A DNA stretch of 26,911 nt, from contig DBGM01000016.1 in NCBI GenBank assembly GCA_002295885.1, positions 1,214 through 28,124 on the forward strand. Direction: 5' to 3'. This stretch comes from Phycisphaerales bacterium UBA854 (GTDB lineage: Bacteria > Planctomycetota > Phycisphaerae > Phycisphaerales > SM1A02). Shown here piece after piece: positions 15,473-23,742 of this stretch (the first letter of the stretch is position 1; the number at the start of each line of letters is the position of its first letter). The translations under genes were made by a program, and so were the position numbers. The notes beneath the pieces were generated by a model, which saw nothing but the letters and a program-made list of their open reading frames with translations, was not told the origin of the DNA and made no database searches.

Positions 15473-16762
15473 ATGAGCACACGACGAGGTCGACGCAGCC
15501 GCCGGGATCGCCATCACCAGGCCTCCCACTCCGGAACGCAGACCCCTCCACCCCCGATCCCCGACCATCCCGCCGTCCCCGGCGAGTCGACGTCGTTCGT
15601 GACCACCGCGGACGAACTCGAGGACGTGGTCGGGCACATCCGGGAGACCGGAGCCTTCGCCTACGACACCGAGTTCATCGGCGAGGAGACCTACGTGCCC
15701 CACCTGTGCCTCGTGCAGTTGGCGACGCGCAAGCGGCTCTTCCTCGTCGATCCGCTGGCGGTGCCGGATCTGGAGCCGGTCTGGTCGATGATCGCCGATC
15801 CGGAACTGCAGACACTCGTCCACGCCGGCGACCAGGATCTCGAACCGATCCAGCGGTGCATCGGTCGATGCCCCGCCAACATCGTGGACACGCAGATCGC
15901 GGCCGGCTTCGTCGGACAGTCCTATCCGCTCTCCCTGGCCCGGACGGTGGAGGTCATGACCGGATACCAGGTCACCAAGGGGATGACGTTCACCAAATGG
16001 GACGAGCGCCCGCTGTCGGACATGCAGAAGCGCTACGCAGCGGATGATGTCCGGTACCTGCCGCTGGTCTGGGAACGGATGAAGGAGCAGCTCGAAGCCA
16101 ACGGCCATCTGGACAAGTGCCTCGAGGAGTGCCAGCGGGGCTGCCGCCCCGGCGCCTTCGACATCAAGCTGGAGCACGTCTGCCGCAAGTTCCACCGGAG
16201 GAATCAGCTGCGCCGCAACCAGTGGTACCGGCTCTGCAGTCTCGTCCTGCTGCGGAACGATCTCGCCCGCACTGCGAACGTCCCCCCTCGGACGCTGATC
16301 CCGGACGGAAGCCTCAGCGATCTCGCTCGACGCCGCATCGACTCCGTGGACGCGATGGGCGCCATCAAGGGGCTACCCCGTCCCACGATCCAGCGGTACG
16401 GAACCGAGATCCTGGCCGCTCTGGAGGACGGACACCCAACGGAGTCGCTCCCCGAACTTCCGCCCAAGCTCCGTGAGGAATCGGCGACCGATCGCATCCG
16501 GATCGATTCGATCTGGACGGCGTTGAGCTGCTGGTGTCTGGCGGAGCAGATCGCCCCCTCGCTGGTGACCAGCCGGTCGGAACTGGCCGAATGGATCCTC
16601 TCGGGGGCCTCGGACGACGGCAGCCGATCGCTGTGGTCGGACGGCTGGCGCCTCGAGCACGCCGGCGGTTTCCTCGATCCTTTTCTCAAAGGCGACCTCG
16701 AACTGTCGATGGAGTGGAAGGAGGAACGCCTTCGACCCGCGTCCGATCACCGCGACGCCTGA
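15473..16762 (+). CDS. rnd: Ribonuclease D
   Basis: 429-residue 3'-5' exoribonuclease of the DEDDy class that trims tRNA precursors and other small RNAs. The exonuclease domain (about 44-200) has ExoI FAYDTEFIGEETY (D65, E67), ExoII LVHAGDQDLEPIQ (D122) and ExoIII YAADDVRYL (Y188, D192). HRDC-type helical segments follow, for example RRNQWYRLCSLVLLRNDLAR and ALPRPTIQ-like GLPRPTIQRYGTEILAAL. The first 40 residues are an odd Arg/His/Pro-rich extension (MSTRRGRRSRRDRHH...) before the catalytic fold. The ATG at 15473 lacks a Shine-Dalgarno but has TAGCCT 8 bases upstream. Its stop lies 21 bases before ruvB, so the two may be cotranscribed. Confidence 0.93.
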   Translation: MSTRRGRRSRRDRHHQASHSGTQTPPPPIPDHPAVPGESTSFVTTADELEDVVGHIRETGAFAYDTEFIGEETYVPHLCLVQLATRKRLFLVDPLAVPDLEPVWSMIADPELQTLVHAGDQDLEPIQRCIGRCPANIVDTQIAAGFVGQSYPLSLARTVEVMTGYQVTKGMTFTKWDERPLSDMQKRYAADDVRYLPLVWERMKEQLEANGHLDKCLEECQRGCRPGAFDIKLEHVCRKFHRRNQLRRNQWYRLCSLVLLRNDLARTANVPPRTLIPDGSLSDLARRRIDSVDAMGAIKGLPRPTIQRYGTEILAALEDGHPTESLPELPPKLREESATDRIRIDSIWTALSCWCLAEQIAPSLVTSRSELAEWILSGASDDGSRSLWSDGWRLEHAGGFLDPFLKGDLELSMEWKEERLRPASDHRDA

Positions 16763-16783
16763 TTCGAAGGACGAACGAACCCC

Positions 16784-17803
16784 ATGGCGAAGGACCGAAT
16801 CGTTTCAGCCCAGCAGCAGACGGAGGACGCCCCGGTCGAATCCGCGGAGACGCCGCGTTCGCTGCGACCGACCCGGCTGGACGGATTCACCGGTCAGGCG
16901 GACCTCCGACAGCGTCTGCGCATCGCCCTGGACGCCGCCCAGCAGCGCAACGAGCCGATGGAGCACCTTCTTCTGCACGGCCCCCCGGGACTCGGCAAGA
17001 CCACGCTGGCCCACGTCGTGGCCAACGAGATGGATTCGAGGGTCTTCGTCACTTCGGGCCCGGCCCTGACCCGCGGCAGCGATCTGGTCGGCACGCTGAC
17101 CCGGATGCAGCCGCGGGACATCCTGTTCATCGACGAGATCCACCGCCTGCCCGTGTCGGTCGAGGAGTACATCTACCCGGCGATGGAGGATTTCAAGATC
17201 GACTTCACGCTCGACTCCGGCATGCACGCCAAGGTCGTGACCTACCAACTGAAGCCGTTCACCCTGATCGGAGCTACCACTCGCGCCGGCCTGTTGACCT
17301 CGGCGCTTCGAAGCCGGTTCGGGATCAGCCATCGCCTGGAGTACTACGAGGTCGAGGAACTGGACACGATTCTCGAACGGGCGATGGAGCGAATGCGACT
17401 GAAGGAGATCACCACCGATGCCCGGCACCGGATCGCGGAACGAAGTCGCGGTACGCCGCGAATCTGCCTGCGCCTGCTCCGTCGGGTGCGTGACTTCGCC
17501 CAGGTGCGCAACCGGGGGCACATCGACGCGGACATCGTCGCGAGCGCATTGGAACTGGAGGGGGTCGATGAACTCGGGCTGGACGCCCTGGACCGGACCT
17601 ACCTGCGGACCATCGAGAAGGTCTACGGAGGCGGCCCCGTCGGCCTCGAGGCGATCGCCGCGACCATGGGCGAGGACGCGGGAACCCTCGAGGATCTCGT
17701 GGAGCCCTATCTCCTGCAGATCGGCCATCTCGCCCGTACGAGGCAGGGACGGCAGTTGACGGACGCCGCCAAGGCGTGGCTGGACACCGCAGCCGGCGAC
17801 TGA
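16784..17803 (+). CDS. ruvB: Holliday junction branch migration helicase RuvB
   Basis: 339-residue AAA+ ATPase motor that drives branch migration at Holliday junctions with RuvA, before RuvC cleavage. Length is normal. Walker A GPPGLGKT at 66-73, Walker B LFIDEIH at 114-120, sensor 1 and arginine-finger region LIGATTRAGLLTSALRSRFG, and a C-terminal winged-helix domain with GGGPVGLEAIA and EPYLLQIGHLARTRQGR. The ATG at 16784 is the first in frame after the RNase D stop; AAGGA lies about 12 bases upstream. No ruvA or ruvC lies in the window, so the complex is encoded at separate sites. Confidence 0.97.
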   Translation: MAKDRIVSAQQQTEDAPVESAETPRSLRPTRLDGFTGQADLRQRLRIALDAAQQRNEPMEHLLLHGPPGLGKTTLAHVVANEMDSRVFVTSGPALTRGSDLVGTLTRMQPRDILFIDEIHRLPVSVEEYIYPAMEDFKIDFTLDSGMHAKVVTYQLKPFTLIGATTRAGLLTSALRSRFGISHRLEYYEVEELDTILERAMERMRLKEITTDARHRIAERSRGTPRICLRLLRRVRDFAQVRNRGHIDADIVASALELEGVDELGLDALDRTYLRTIEKVYGGGPVGLEAIAATMGEDAGTLEDLVEPYLLQIGHLARTRQGRQLTDAAKAWLDTAAGD

Positions 17804-18058
17804 ATCCGCGGGATCGGAAAACACCACGGCAAACGGCCCTTCGTCACGGCGGGATCGTTGTCCTCATTTACTCACCAACACCGATTTCATCATTGACAAT
17901 GTGGGTGAAATCAAACATTCTGGAATCACTGGCAGGCCGGCCTCATATCTCATCACCTGCCGTTCACATGCTTGACCGTCCACGCGACCGGCCCTCGCAA
18001 CGACACCCGAGTCGAGCTGTTGCATCGGGGCCCCCGCGGCCCGGAGAGGAGTAATCAA
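17804..18058. other. Intergenic region upstream of the first prepilin gene (255 bases)
   Basis: Composition changes to a more AT-rich stretch around 17865-17930, unlike flanking coding DNA, consistent with a promoter region. It carries TTGACA at 17893-17898 and the GGAGAGGAG ribosome-binding site at the end. I see no small coding frame or RNA gene. Confidence 0.5.
17893..17921 (+). promoter_or_regulatory. Candidate promoter of prepilin gene 1
   Basis: Perfect -35 TTGACA (17893-17898), 17-base spacer, then CATTCT (17916-17921; three of six -10 matches). Expected leader about 130 bases. The strong -35 and AT-rich setting support it; the weak -10 lowers confidence. Confidence 0.4.
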
Positions 18059-19300
18059 ATGGAACCAGTTCGCAGCAGAGGATTCACGCTCGTCGAGTTG
18101 CTGGTGGTGATCTCCATCATCGCCCTGCTCGTCGGCATCCTGCTTCCGGCCATCAGCCGGGCCCGGGACAACGCCCAGATCGGCCAGTCCAAGAGCAACA
18201 TCCGCAACGTGCATACCGCGCACAACATGTACTCCAACGACAACAACAACGACCTCTGGACCGGCACCCCGAGCAACCTCGCCTCCGGTCCCGACGGAAG
18301 CTGGTCGGGCAACACCGTCGGCAACGCCATCAACCTCTGGCGGCAGCGGTACTGGGGCGGTGATTCCGGCGGCGCCTGGACCGTGCTGCCCGGCGTACTC
18401 GCGTGCGAGACCGGCACCGGTGGCCACTGGTTCGCCTTCGACTTTCCGTGCCACATCGTCCCCTACTGCTTCCCGCAGGGGCTGACGACGTCGCTGTGGG
18501 ACTTCCCCCGCGTCGGCACCTTCCGCTTCACCAACACCCGGCAGATCGCGGAATACATGGAGGACAAGTGCTACCACAAGGCATTCTGGGCCCCGAAGGA
18601 TCGCGTCATCACGCGCGAACTCGCCCAGTGCTGGGACGAGGACGGCACCATGTGCGAGACGACCGCCGTCGTCGGCAATGCACCGCTGGACATCCCGTTC
18701 CTCCTGCAGCCCTCGTCGTACGCACTCTCACCCCCGAACATGGTGAACTGCCACGTCTACCAGATCCCCCCCGACGGGGAGAACCCGCAGGACTACTTCA
18801 CCGACCCCATGTCCATCCCGGCGGGCTTCATCCCTCCGGCCCAGGGGTCATCGAAGTACTCCAGCCAGAAGACCTTCCTCATGGAGATCCACTGGCTCCA
18901 GAATCTGACCACCGGTGAGTGCGGCGCCAACTGGGGCGACTCCTCCGCGGCGTACCACGTCGCCGCCGGCGACGGCAACGACACCACCTGGTCGTACGAC
19001 GGGTGCTACCCGCACTACTTCAACGCTTCGTGGCGATCCAGCCCCGTGGCCAGCATGTGCGACGGCAGCGTGACCCAGGTCTCGGCCGAAACGGCCGAGA
19101 AGCACGACTACGTGGTCGCCGGACAGCGTGGCAACACCAGCGACACCTCGCAGTACAACGGCCTCTGGCACCGTGGTGTCCCGGGTGACAACGAGAACGG
19201 ATTCTTCATCGAATGCCGCTCCGACTGGGCCCAGTGGTCCGGCCACACCCACACCGCAGGGGGATATTGCGAAGGTCGGGACCTCCTCGCGGAGAACTGA
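18059..19300 (+). CDS. Prepilin-like protein, paralogue 1 of 3
   Basis: 413 residues. A type IV/II prepilin head follows a short basic leader: RSRG, then FTLVELLVVISIIALLVGIL with cleavage expected after Gly and Glu at +5, then LPAISRARDNAQIGQSKSN. After cleavage by a prepilin peptidase it should form a pseudopilin or surface protein. The long C-terminal part is Cys/Trp/Tyr-rich and shared by all three copies: EYMEDKCYHKAFWAPKDRVI, QNLTTGECGANWGDS, SYDGCYPHYFNASWRS, a DG near the H-x-DG position of planctomycete pilin-like proteins (MCDGSV), and ECRSDWAQWSGH. It ends EGRDLLAEN. GGAGAGGAG lies 7 bases upstream of the ATG. A strong terminator follows. Substrate or assembly role unknown. Confidence 0.9.
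   Translation: MEPVRSRGFTLVELLVVISIIALLVGILLPAISRARDNAQIGQSKSNIRNVHTAHNMYSNDNNNDLWTGTPSNLASGPDGSWSGNTVGNAINLWRQRYWGGDSGGAWTVLPGVLACETGTGGHWFAFDFPCHIVPYCFPQGLTTSLWDFPRVGTFRFTNTRQIAEYMEDKCYHKAFWAPKDRVITRELAQCWDEDGTMCETTAVVGNAPLDIPFLLQPSSYALSPPNMVNCHVYQIPPDGENPQDYFTDPMSIPAGFIPPAQGSSKYSSQKTFLMEIHWLQNLTTGECGANWGDSSAAYHVAAGDGNDTTWSYDGCYPHYFNASWRSSPVASMCDGSVTQVSAETAEKHDYVVAGQRGNTSDTSQYNGLWHRGVPGDNENGFFIECRSDWAQWSGHTHTAGGYCEGRDLLAEN
19085..19173 (+). repeat. Near-identical DNA tract shared with paralogue 2 (copy at 20601-20689)
   Basis: By eye 88 of 89 bases match between 19085-19173 and 20601-20689, including synonymous codon positions. Flanking regions from about 19006 also stay very similar (cgcactacttcaacgcttcg and neighbouring bases). 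The match drops to protein-level similarity in the N-terminal half after the pilin head and against paralogue 3. Confidence 0.8.
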
Positions 19301-19325
19301 CCCCCCCTCTCATGAGTCAAAAAAG

Positions 19326-19366
19326 GCGATCCGGACCGGAAAACGGTCCGGATCGCTTCTTTTTGG
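19326..19366 (+). terminator. Intrinsic terminator of prepilin gene 1
   Basis: Perfect 13-bp stem GCGATCCGGACCG / CGGTCCGGATCGC (19326-19338 and 19344-19356), loop GAAAA, followed by TTCTTTTT; 25 bases after the stop. Preceded by an A-run, so it may also work in reverse. Confidence 0.93.
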
Positions 19367-19423
19367 CCCCCTTAGGTGGTTTTTATTGACAGATGACCCG
19401 AATTGAACCATCTTTTTCAGTTG

Positions 19424-19452
19424 TTGAAGTGAGCCCCGGTCCCATGTCTAAT
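19424..19452 (+). promoter_or_regulatory. Promoter of prepilin gene 2
   Basis: TTGAAG (19424-19429, four of six), exact 17-base spacer, TCTAAT (19447-19452, five of six). It lies between the gene 1 terminator and the gene 2 start in locally AT-rich DNA. A TTGACA 38 bases earlier may be an alternative. Confidence 0.65.
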
Positions 19453-19568
19453 ATGGCTCACATCACATCGGGCTGTGCGTCTCCTCAGGTCTGACCGGAC
19501 CGGAGACATGTTGAGGCCCGAGTTCAGACCGCAGAGGTGCCCTGCACCTCACAACAAGGAATCACGTC

Positions 19569-20813
19569 ATGAAGCGATCCAACCTTCGCGCATTCACACT
19601 GGTCGAACTGCTGGTGGTGATCTCGATCATCGCCCTGCTTGTCGGCATCCTGCTTCCGGCCATCAGTCGTGCCCGGGACAATGCCCAGATCGGCCAGTCC
19701 AAGAGCAACATCCGCAACGTCCACACCGCCTGCAACCTGTACTCGAACGATCACAAGGGCAAGCAGTGGATCGGTGCACCCGAAATGCTGTCCGCAGGAC
19801 CCGACGGTTCCTGGACCGGACTCACCGCACAGAACGCACTCAACCAGTGGTCCGGCCGCTACCACGTCCAGCAGCAGTCCGGCGCCGGATCCAAGGCGAC
19901 CATCTTCCCGGGCATCAAGGCCTGCGAAGCAGATGGTGGCGCTCACTGGTACTCGACGGCCATCGACAACGTGGCCCCCTTCCTCTTCGACAGCGGCCTG
20001 ACCACTTCGGTCAACGGCCTGCCCCGAACCGGTGCCTGGCGTACCCCCAACACCCGTCAGATCGCCGAGTACATGGAAGACAAGTGCTACCACAAGGCCT
20101 ACTGGGCTCCCAAGGATCGCGTCATCACGCGTGAGCTCCAGCAGTGCTGGGACAAGGACGGCACCATGTGCCTGACCACGCTGGTGGACAGCCAGGCCAT
20201 CCTGGACATCCCCCTGCTGCTTCAGCCGAGCACCTACTCGTGGTCGCCCGCGAACATGATGAACTGCTACGTCTTCGACACCCCCGCGGACGGTGACAGC
20301 CCGCAGGACTACTTCAACGACCCCATGTCCTTCGCAGCCGGTTTCCGTGCTCCGACCATGAGTCAGGCCAAGTACTCCAGCCAGAAGACCTACCTGATGG
20401 AGACCCACTGGCTTCAGAACCTCACCACCGGTGAGTGCGGCGCCAACTGGGGCGACTCCGCCGCTGCGTACCACGTCGCCGCCGGTGACGGAAACGACAG
20501 CACCTGGTCCTACGACGGCTGCTACCCGCACTACTTCAACGCTTCGTGGCGATCCATGCCCGTGGCCAGCATGTGCGACGGAAGCGTCACCGGTGTCTCC
20601 GCCGAAACGGCCGAGAAGCACGACTACGTGGTCGCCGGTCAGCGTGGCAACACCAGCGACACCTCGCAGTACAACGGCCTCTGGCACCGCGGCACGCCCA
20701 ACGGCGAGAACGGCTTCTTCGTCGAATGCCGCTCCGACTGGGCCCAGTGGTCCGGCCACGTGCTGACCACCGGCGGCATGTGCGAAGGACGTGACCTCCT
20801 CGCAGAGGAGTAA
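19569..20813 (+). CDS. Prepilin-like protein, paralogue 2 of 3
   Basis: 414 residues, with the same layout as paralogue 1: leader MKRSNLRA followed by FTLVELLVVISIIALLVGIL and LPAISRARDNAQIGQSKSN, so the residue before the cleavage site is Ala rather than the usual Gly. Most of the C-terminal half is identical to paralogue 1 (ECGANWGDSAAAYHVAAGDG, SYDGCYPHYFNASWRSMPVA, ETAEKHDYVVAGQRGNTSDT). It diverges mainly at residues 60-130 (HKGKQWIGAPEMLSAGPDGS and following) and in the tail, which ends EGRDLLAEE. The ATG has AAGGA 9 bases upstream. It has its own promoter and terminator, so it can be expressed independently of the flanking copies. Confidence 0.9.
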   Translation: MKRSNLRAFTLVELLVVISIIALLVGILLPAISRARDNAQIGQSKSNIRNVHTACNLYSNDHKGKQWIGAPEMLSAGPDGSWTGLTAQNALNQWSGRYHVQQQSGAGSKATIFPGIKACEADGGAHWYSTAIDNVAPFLFDSGLTTSVNGLPRTGAWRTPNTRQIAEYMEDKCYHKAYWAPKDRVITRELQQCWDKDGTMCLTTLVDSQAILDIPLLLQPSTYSWSPANMMNCYVFDTPADGDSPQDYFNDPMSFAAGFRAPTMSQAKYSSQKTYLMETHWLQNLTTGECGANWGDSAAAYHVAAGDGNDSTWSYDGCYPHYFNASWRSMPVASMCDGSVTGVSAETAEKHDYVVAGQRGNTSDTSQYNGLWHRGTPNGENGFFVECRSDWAQWSGHVLTTGGMCEGRDLLAEE

Positions 20814-20846
20814 GTTCCTCGGAAGCCGCTTCAAACGTGTATTCCT

Positions 20847-20882
20847 CAGCGGGGGGCCTCAACGGCCCCCCGCTGTTTTTTT
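20847..20882 (+). terminator. Intrinsic terminator of prepilin gene 2
   Basis: Perfect 12-bp G+C-rich stem CAGCGGGGGGCC / GGCCCCCCGCTG (20847-20858 and 20864-20875), 5-base loop, followed by seven T residues. 33 bases after the stop. Textbook form. Confidence 0.95.
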
Positions 20883-20948
20883 GCCCTCCCCCCGGCAAGA
20901 AGTGGATGAAATCCGCAAGCGTGCCGCAGCATCGGCGTCCGGTTCTCG

Positions 20949-20954
20949 TAGAAT
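20949..20954 (+). promoter_or_regulatory. Candidate -10 box TAGAAT upstream of prepilin gene 3
   Basis: GTAGAATC here is identical in eight bases to the box ahead of the cystathionine beta-synthase gene. It lies after the gene 2 terminator and 42 bases before the ATG at 20997. No -35 match at standard spacing. Confidence 0.42.
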
Positions 20955-20996
20955 CATCCGTCGGACTTGTTTCCCGAGCTCCCCCCGGACCCTCTC

Positions 20997-22274
20997 ATGC
21001 GACAACGATCTCAGGCCCGAATCGGATTCACCCTCGTCGAGCTGCTGGTGGTCATCTCCATCATCGCCCTGCTGGTGGGCATCCTGCTGCCCGCCATCAG
21101 CCGGGCCCGGGACAACGCGATGGTGGGACAGTCCAAGAGCAACATCCGGAATGTCCGGGTCGCGTCGGACATGTACATGAACGACCACAACGGCCGGGGA
21201 TGGAACGGATGCCCGGAGAATCTTGCCCGCGGCCCCGAAGGCGAATGGACCGGGCTCAGCGCCCAGTTCGCCCTGATCGCCTGGCGGAACCGCTACTGGA
21301 CCATGCAGGACGGCGGCCTCGGGGGCAAGATGATCATCCCGCCGGGAATCCAGCCGTGCGAGACCACCGGCGGACGGCAATGGTTCGTCGATCTGACGAC
21401 CTGCAACGAGATCGCCCAGGTCGTCCCCTACTGCTACGGCGAAGGCCTCTCGGTGTCGCCCCGCGGGTTCGCCCGCCAGGGGACCTACCGCTTCCCCAAC
21501 ACCCGGCAACTCGCCGAGTACATGGAAGACAAGTGCTACAACAAGGTGTACTGGTCGCCGAAGGATCGGGTGATCACCCGGGAACTGCAGTACTGCTGGG
21601 ACGCCGACGGTGCGACGTGCGCGACGGCCCTGAGAGGGGATGTCGAAGGTGAATACACCGTCGACATTCCGTTCCTGATGGTGCCGAGCACGTACGCCTT
21701 CTCGCCTCCGAACATGATGAACAGCTACTGCTACCGCAAGCCCAAGTCGAGCGAGAGTCCGTCCGATGCCTTCACGGATCCGATGTCGATTCCCGGCGGC
21801 TTCCGCCAGAACACCCTGGCCCAGTGCAAGTTCGCCAGCAACAAGACCTACCTGATGGAAATGCACTGGCTGCAGAATCTCACCACGAACGAATGCGGCG
21901 CGAACTGGGGTGACTCCTCGTATTCGTACCACTACCCCGCCGGCGACGACAACGCCAGTACCTGGTCCTACGACGGCTGCTACCCGCACTACTTCAACGC
22001 ATCGTGGCGATCGAGCCCGATCGCGGCGTTCTGCGACGGCCACGTCTCGGAGATCTCCGCCGAGATCGCGGAGAAGCACGACTACGTGGTCGCGGGCCAG
22101 AACGGATCGACCGGCGACGTGGCCAACTACAAGGGCCTCTGGCACCGTGGAGTGGCCGGGGATCTCGCCAACGGCTTCTTCGTGGAATGCCGCTCCGACT
22201 GGGCCCAGTGGTCCGGACACACCCACACCGCGGGCGGCCTCACCGAGGGCATGGACATCCTCGCCGAGAACTGA
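20997..22274 (+). CDS. Prepilin-like protein, paralogue 3 of 3
   Basis: 425 residues. Leader MRQRSQARIG, cleavage expected before FTLVELLVVISIIALLVGIL. It shares with the other two the DNAMVGQSKSNIRNVR junction, EYMEDKCYNKVYWSPKDRVI, NECGANWGDS, SYDGCYPHYFNASWRSSPIA, AEKHDYVVAG and ECRSDWAQWSGHTHTAGG, and ends EGMDILAEN. It is more diverged in both DNA and protein, with a slightly longer centre (RGDVEGEYTVDIPFLMVPST). An in-frame TTG at 20967 exists, but the ATG at 20997 gives the usual short basic prepilin leader; neither start has a good ribosome-binding site. No classical terminator follows; a GC-rich inverted repeat lies before the next gene. Confidence 0.88.
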   Translation: MRQRSQARIGFTLVELLVVISIIALLVGILLPAISRARDNAMVGQSKSNIRNVRVASDMYMNDHNGRGWNGCPENLARGPEGEWTGLSAQFALIAWRNRYWTMQDGGLGGKMIIPPGIQPCETTGGRQWFVDLTTCNEIAQVVPYCYGEGLSVSPRGFARQGTYRFPNTRQLAEYMEDKCYNKVYWSPKDRVITRELQYCWDADGATCATALRGDVEGEYTVDIPFLMVPSTYAFSPPNMMNSYCYRKPKSSESPSDAFTDPMSIPGGFRQNTLAQCKFASNKTYLMEMHWLQNLTTNECGANWGDSSYSYHYPAGDDNASTWSYDGCYPHYFNASWRSSPIAAFCDGHVSEISAEIAEKHDYVVAGQNGSTGDVANYKGLWHRGVAGDLANGFFVECRSDWAQWSGHTHTAGGLTEGMDILAEN

Positions 22275-22284
22275 TCCCGATCCG

Positions 22285-22305
22285 CCAACCGGGCCCGGTG
22301 GTTGG
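22285..22305. promoter_or_regulatory. Palindrome upstream of cystathionine beta-synthase: operator or weak terminator
   Basis: ACCGGGCCCGGT (22288-22299) is a perfect 12-base palindrome nested in CCAACC / GGTTGG (22285-22290 and 22300-22305). It ends two bases before the TAGAAT box at 22308-22313, where a -35 would be, so it could be an operator for the sulfur genes. There is no T-run, so termination of prepilin gene 3 here is less likely. Confidence 0.4.
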
Positions 22306-22307
22306 AG

Positions 22308-22313
22308 TAGAAT
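22308..22313 (+). promoter_or_regulatory. -10-like box TAGAAT 7 bases before the CBS start
   Basis: GTAGAATC ends 7 bases before the ATG at 22321. TAGAAT matches TATAAT at five of six positions. Transcription from here would start at or next to the ATG, that is, a leaderless mRNA. A GGAG lies 13 bases before the ATG, which is too far for a normal Shine-Dalgarno. Confidence 0.5.
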
Positions 22314-22320
22314 CGATCGC

Positions 22321-23727
22321 ATGAAGCCTACTTCCAGCCCGCAGCGGCATGCCGTCGCGCCGATCTTCACCGACATCCTCGACATGGTGGGCAACACCCC
22401 CATGCTCGAGCTCAATCGCCTCGACACCGGGCCCTGTCGCCTGCTGGCGAAGCTCGAGTGCCTCAATCCCGCCAACTCCATCAAGGACCGGATCGCGATC
22501 TCGATGATCGATGCGGCCGAGGAGGACGGTTCCCTCAAGCCCGGCGGACACATCGTCGAGGCCACCGCCGGAAACACCGGCATCGCCCTGGCCATGGTGG
22601 GTACCCAGCGGGGCTACGAGGTCACCGTGGTCGTTCCCGACAAGATGAGCGAGGGGAAGATCTCCCACCTCCGCGCCATGGGGGCCGAGGTGGTCATGGC
22701 CCGGTCCGACGTGGAGAAGGGGCACCCCGACTACTACCAGGAGGTGGCCCAGCGGATCGCGGACGAACGCGGAAGCTTCTACGTCAACCAGTTCTCCAAC
22801 GAAGCCAACGTCCAGGCCCACTACGACACCACCGCGAGCGAGATCTGGGAACAGACCGAGGGCACCATCGACGCCTTCGTCGCGGGGGTCGGCTCCGGCG
22901 GGACCGTGACCGGTGTCGGTCGGTACCTCAAGGAACGGAAGCCCGACGTCAAGCTCGTGCTCGCCGATCCGACGGGTTCGGTCCTGGCTCCGCTCGTCAA
23001 CGAGGGGCGGACCGTGAAGCCGGGCCGGTGGCTCGTCGAAGGCATCGGCGAGGACTTCATTCCGGACATCCTCGATCTCAGCGTGGTCGACGAAGCGATC
23101 CACATCGAGGACCGCGACGCCTTCCTCACCGCCCGGGAAGTCCTCCGGAAGCAGGGCATCCTCGCCGGCTCGTCCAGTGGAACACTGCTCGCCGCGGCCC
23201 TCCAGTGGTGCCGGCGCCAGACCGAGCCCAAGACCGTCGTCACGTTCATCTGCGACAACGGTGCCAAGTACCTCGACAAGATGTTCAACGACTTCTGGAT
23301 GATGGATCAGGGCTTCATCGAACGAACCCAGCACGGCAACCTCCGTGATCTCATCGGACGCCGACACACCCGGGGCGAGGACTACACCCTGCAGCCGGAC
23401 ATGCCGCTGCTGCAGGCCTTCAAACTGATGCGTCTCTACGACGTGAGTCAGATCACCGTGCTCGACGGGCAGGGAGCGGTCTGCGGCATCATCGACGAGA
23501 CGGACGTGCTGCTGGCGGTCAGCGCCGACCCCGATGCCTTCCAGCGTCCGGTGTCGGACGTCATGACCCGGAAGCTCAAGACCATCCCTCCCGACGCGGA
23601 CGTCCGGGATCTGCTCCCGATCTTCACCGAGGACAAGGTGGCCATCGTCATCGAAGACGGCCAGTTCCTCGGCCTCATCACCAAGATCGACTTCATCACC
23701 TACCTTCGAAAGCAACTTCCGTCCTGA
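22321..23727 (+). CDS. cbs: Cystathionine beta-synthase (PLP enzyme with CBS domain pair)
   Basis: 468 residues. Condenses homocysteine with serine to cystathionine, the first step of reverse transsulfuration. The PLP fold-type II domain (about 10-335) has GNTPMLELNRL, K55 in NSIKDRIA as the PLP Schiff-base Lys, EATAGNTGIAL at 80-90, the phosphate-binding GSGGT at 190-194 and GSSSG at 282-286. Two CBS domains follow (about 341-400 and 408-463: VSQITVLDGQGAVCGIIDET and VAIVIEDGQFLGLITKIDF), as in cystathionine beta-synthases rather than plain cysteine synthase. There is no N-terminal haem domain. Specificity for serine plus homocysteine is inferred from the CBS tail and the neighbouring gamma-lyase gene, whose start lies 15 bases after this stop. 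Confidence 0.9.
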   Translation: MKPTSSPQRHAVAPIFTDILDMVGNTPMLELNRLDTGPCRLLAKLECLNPANSIKDRIAISMIDAAEEDGSLKPGGHIVEATAGNTGIALAMVGTQRGYEVTVVVPDKMSEGKISHLRAMGAEVVMARSDVEKGHPDYYQEVAQRIADERGSFYVNQFSNEANVQAHYDTTASEIWEQTEGTIDAFVAGVGSGGTVTGVGRYLKERKPDVKLVLADPTGSVLAPLVNEGRTVKPGRWLVEGIGEDFIPDILDLSVVDEAIHIEDRDAFLTAREVLRKQGILAGSSSGTLLAAALQWCRRQTEPKTVVTFICDNGAKYLDKMFNDFWMMDQGFIERTQHGNLRDLIGRRHTRGEDYTLQPDMPLLQAFKLMRLYDVSQITVLDGQGAVCGIIDETDVLLAVSADPDAFQRPVSDVMTRKLKTIPPDADVRDLLPIFTEDKVAIVIEDGQFLGLITKIDFITYLRKQLPS

Positions 23728-23742
23728 ACGGAACCCACGACC

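Larger units (their letters stand above)
19301..19568. other. Intergenic region between prepilin genes 1 and 2 (268 bases)
   Basis: Contains, in order, the gene 1 terminator, a TTGACA at 19386-19391 without a good -10 partner, the gene 2 promoter at 19424-19452, and the AAGGA ribosome-binding site of gene 2. This gives gene 2 its own transcription unit with a leader of about 110 bases. No coding frame or RNA gene recognised. Confidence 0.6.
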
